Assembly: GCA_049325415.1 (NCBI GenBank)
Contig: JBMOLL010000097.1
Span: forward strand, 1 to 6,336
DNA: 6,336 bases
Reading direction: 5' to 3'
DNA from: JBMOLL01 sp049325415
GTDB taxonomy: Bacteria; Bacteroidota; Bacteroidia; Bacteroidales; GCA-2748055
Shown one piece after another: positions 4,581-6,336 of the stretch. The notes under the pieces are model-generated. The model made no database searches. It had not been told where the DNA came from and saw only the letters and a list, made by a program, of their open reading frames with translations. Made by a program: the position numbers and the translations under genes. Each line of letters begins with the position of its first letter. The first letter of the stretch is position 1.

Positions 4581-5933
4581 TCACCCCCCACCCCTCACCG
4601 GTATCCTGAACCTGAAATCCGCTCCCTTACCTTCTTCGCTTTCCACCCAGATCTTCCCCTGATGCTTTTCAATAAATTCCCGGCAAAGTATGAGGCCGAG
4701 CCCGGTGCCCTTCTCATCCCGGGTTCCGACAGAGACATGGATATTATCCAGATCAAAGATCTTCCTGCTGACTTCCGGTGACATACCCTTGCCGTTGTCC
4801 TTAACGGAAACCAGGAGAAAGTCCTTCTCAAGGATACTGCGTATTTCGATGCGTCCCCCGGGGTGGGTGAATTTCACAGCGTTGGCGAGCAGGTTTCGGA
4901 GAACCGTGCTGATCATGTTTTTATCCAGTGCGACAGCATCCTCTGTTTGTTCCATAACCACCAGTTCGATTTGCTTCTCTTCGGCGGGTTTGCTCGCCAG
5001 TTCTATATTCTCACGCACGAGGCTGCCTATGAAAACAGGCTCCTTTTTGCAGGAAAGATGACCGGTTTGCGAAGCGGCCCAGTCCAGCAGCGTATCCAGC
5101 AGCCGGTAACCTTTTTCGGAGGTATCGCTCAGTACCTTTACCATATCAACCAGGCGATCCTTTTCCAGCTCATCCAGGTTATTCTCAATGACCCTGGAGG
5201 CCTGCACAATCTGGGCGAAAGGCGATCTCAGGTCATGCCCGATGATTTTCAGGAATTTATCCTTCGTGGTATTTAGTTCCATGACCTGTTTAAGGTTCCT
5301 TTCATGCAGGATGAGCAGAAACAGCAGCGGGTAAAAATAGGCGACTGCGACGAATTGCAGGATAAACAGGATCTGTATGAAATGCGTGTCGTAAATCTCC
5401 AGCCTGGCATGCGAGAGCAAAACAAAGATGATCCGGTAAAGGTTGATGGCGAGCCCAGTAAATGAAAACCAGCCGACCAGCTTCTGAATGCGGGTGCTGT
5501 TTTTCGAAAATATTGATCTCAGGATGATCACGATGAAGATAATGGAATAATAGGTGGAGGTCACCACCGCCCTGGCTTCAATATTTTTTGAAGTTATGGC
5601 ATATAAGGTGAAGAATAACGTGCTGAGGACCAGCAGCCGGATCAGGTTTTTCTTATTCGGTTCCCTGTCAAGGTAAACCAGGCAGAAGGCCTCAATGGCC
5701 ATGCCCGGGTAAAAGAAAAGGACGGATATTGCCATCAGTCCGGGTCCCGGGTTTCCTCCGTAAACCAGGTAAATCACCGGGCTGATCAGTTGCAGGATTT
5801 TTCCTAAGGTGTATAACCTGATTTCCGACTTGTCGTTCCGGTTGGTAAGCAGATAATAGGAAAAGATGGCCACAGACATGATCTGCCCCATGGCCATAAG
5901 CAGCAGGATTGTTTTGCTGTCGATCACTCCCAT
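4581..5933 (-). CDS. Membrane-bound sensor histidine kinase (HisKA-HATPase)
   Basis: A 450-aa inner-membrane kinase. Residues about 8-209 hold roughly seven hydrophobic segments with short loops (for example 8-29, 64-86, 97-113, 121-138, 152-172, 184-209), a sensor type also placed before GGDEF and other output domains; no periplasmic ligand domain is present. HisKA has the H-box GHDLRSPF with phospho-acceptor His233. HATPase_c has N-box NLLANAVKF (Asn347, Asn351), G1 DNGKG (379-383), F-box IFDL and G2 GTGLGL (409-414). All catalytic motifs look intact. No receiver domain or response regulator is in the window, so the partner and signal are unknown. An upstream in-frame ATG at 6041 would add 36 basic, non-membrane residues. 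I prefer 5933 because MGVIDSKTILLL starts just before the first membrane segment, as in related sensors. The last residues VRGGG are coded by repeat-like DNA. Confidence 0.92.
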   Translation of the reverse strand: MGVIDSKTILLLMAMGQIMSVAIFSYYLLTNRNDKSEIRLYTLGKILQLISPVIYLVYGGNPGPGLMAISVLFFYPGMAIEAFCLVYLDREPNKKNLIRLLVLSTLFFTLYAITSKNIEARAVVTSTYYSIIFIVIILRSIFSKNSTRIQKLVGWFSFTGLAINLYRIIFVLLSHARLEIYDTHFIQILFILQFVAVAYFYPLLFLLILHERNLKQVMELNTTKDKFLKIIGHDLRSPFAQIVQASRVIENNLDELEKDRLVDMVKVLSDTSEKGYRLLDTLLDWAASQTGHLSCKKEPVFIGSLVRENIELASKPAEEKQIELVVMEQTEDAVALDKNMISTVLRNLLANAVKFTHPGGRIEIRSILEKDFLLVSVKDNGKGMSPEVSRKIFDLDNIHVSVGTRDEKGTGLGLILCREFIEKHQGKIWVESEEGKGADFRFRIPVRGGG

Positions 5934-5972
5934 CGGAAACCGGATAAAAAGCCGTTTTTTAGTTGGACAATT

Positions 5973-5980
5973 CAAATGTC
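5973..5980 (-). promoter_or_regulatory. Weak candidate -7 box for the kinase gene
   Basis: The minus strand reads GACATTTG, one mismatch from TAnnTTTG, 39 nt before the preferred ATG at 5933 in AT-rich DNA. No clear -33 TTG is found upstream. If real, it would exclude the longer start at 6041. Confidence 0.25.
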
Positions 5981-6043
5981 TGCTTTTTATTTGTTTTTTA
6001 ATAAGTTTTCCTCTGTTTTCTGATTCCGGACTGCTGAACATAT

Positions 6044-6336
6044 AGAGATTTCATTCGGATATAAAAGACACAAAGGGAAATGCGTAGCCACAAAGCCCCA
6101 AAGACACCAGGGTTCACAAAAAAATTATTTAAAATTAATTTGTGCTGCTTTGTGCTCTGGTGCCTTGGTGGCAAGAAATACAGGTGTTAAGGCGCACAGG
6201 GGAACGCGAAGAGATTTCATTCGGATATAAAAGACACAAAGGGAAATGCGTAGCCACAAAGCCCCAAAGACACCAGGGTTCACAAAAAAATTATTTAAAA
6301 TTAATTTGTGCTGCTTTGTGCTCTGGTGCCTTGGTG
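6044..6336. repeat. 166-bp tandem repeat, second copy cut by window end
   Basis: Bases 6044-6170 are repeated exactly at 6210-6336; the first unit is completed by 6171-6209, giving a period of 166 bp. More copies may lie beyond the window. Each unit contains an imperfect palindrome (6087-6172 in copy 1): GCCAC with GTGGC, CACAAA with TTTGTG, CACCAG with CTGGTG, around an AT-rich centre. Its arms are built of 8-nt units (CCACAAAG, CCCCAAAG, ACACCAGG; on the other strand CCACCAAG, GCACCAGA, GCACAAAG). No ORF or transposase is associated. Confidence 0.9.

Larger units (their letters stand above)
5934..6336. other. Non-coding interval upstream of the kinase
   Basis: About 400 bp reaching the window end. 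The first 110 bp are AT-rich and hold the presumed kinase promoter (or, less likely, a 36-aa N-terminal extension from an ATG at 6041). The rest is the tandem repeat that begins at 6044. No other gene is visible on either strand. Confidence 0.6.

Noticed and set aside
5934..6041. A 36-aa N-terminal extension of the kinase
   Set aside because: It is basic and polar, lies in AT-rich promoter-like DNA, and the preferred start fits the beginning of the membrane domain. It is not excluded.
6044..6336. Insertion sequence or transposon ends
   Set aside because: No transposase or target-site duplication is visible; the repeats are direct tandem copies with internal palindromes.

Overview
The window looks like ordinary chromosomal DNA from an uncultured or environmental member of the Bacteroidota. 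This is inferred, not shown by a marker gene. The signs are a near-perfect Bacteroidota -7 box (TAnnTTTG) ahead of the first gene, general lack of Shine-Dalgarno (SD) sequences, a lipoprotein with a Cys-Glu lipidation site followed by Ig/FN3-like and beta-propeller-like regions, a Gln-initiated mature outer-membrane barrel, and intergenic DNA full of 'ACCCGTA' and 'CACAAAG' simple repeats. All four convincing genes lie on the minus strand.

Region by region: 1-295 is non-coding, with a strong 15-bp hairpin (13-47) and a GC-rich palindromic repeat (202-255). 296-1180 encodes a cytoplasmic XRE-type helix-turn-helix protein fused to a pentapeptide-repeat beta-helix; its promoter box (1208-1215) rules out a longer start. 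1181-1445 holds that promoter, a 7+5+7 inverted repeat that could be an operator (1277-1295), and an intrinsic-terminator-like hairpin with an 8-T tract for the operon above (1373-1412). 1446-3988 is a two-gene operon: a 611-aa lipoprotein and a 236-aa outer-membrane barrel whose genes overlap by ATGA. A possible 19-aa leader ORF with an 8-nt perfect SD also ends in an ATGA overlap with the lipoprotein start. 3989-4580 is non-coding and carries an exact 130-bp tandem duplication and heptamer arrays. 4581-5933 is a membrane histidine kinase with about seven transmembrane segments, whose last codons run into repeat DNA. 5934-6336 is non-coding and carries a 166-bp tandem repeat cut by the window edge.

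Functionally, the lipoprotein and barrel are probably made together and act at the outer membrane. The kinase has no partner response regulator here, and the pentapeptide regulator stands alone. No mobile element, CRISPR array, RNA gene or defence cassette is visible. The least explained parts are the repeat DNA flanking the kinase and the leader ORF of the lipoprotein operon. I do not see convincing evidence of a new multi-gene system.
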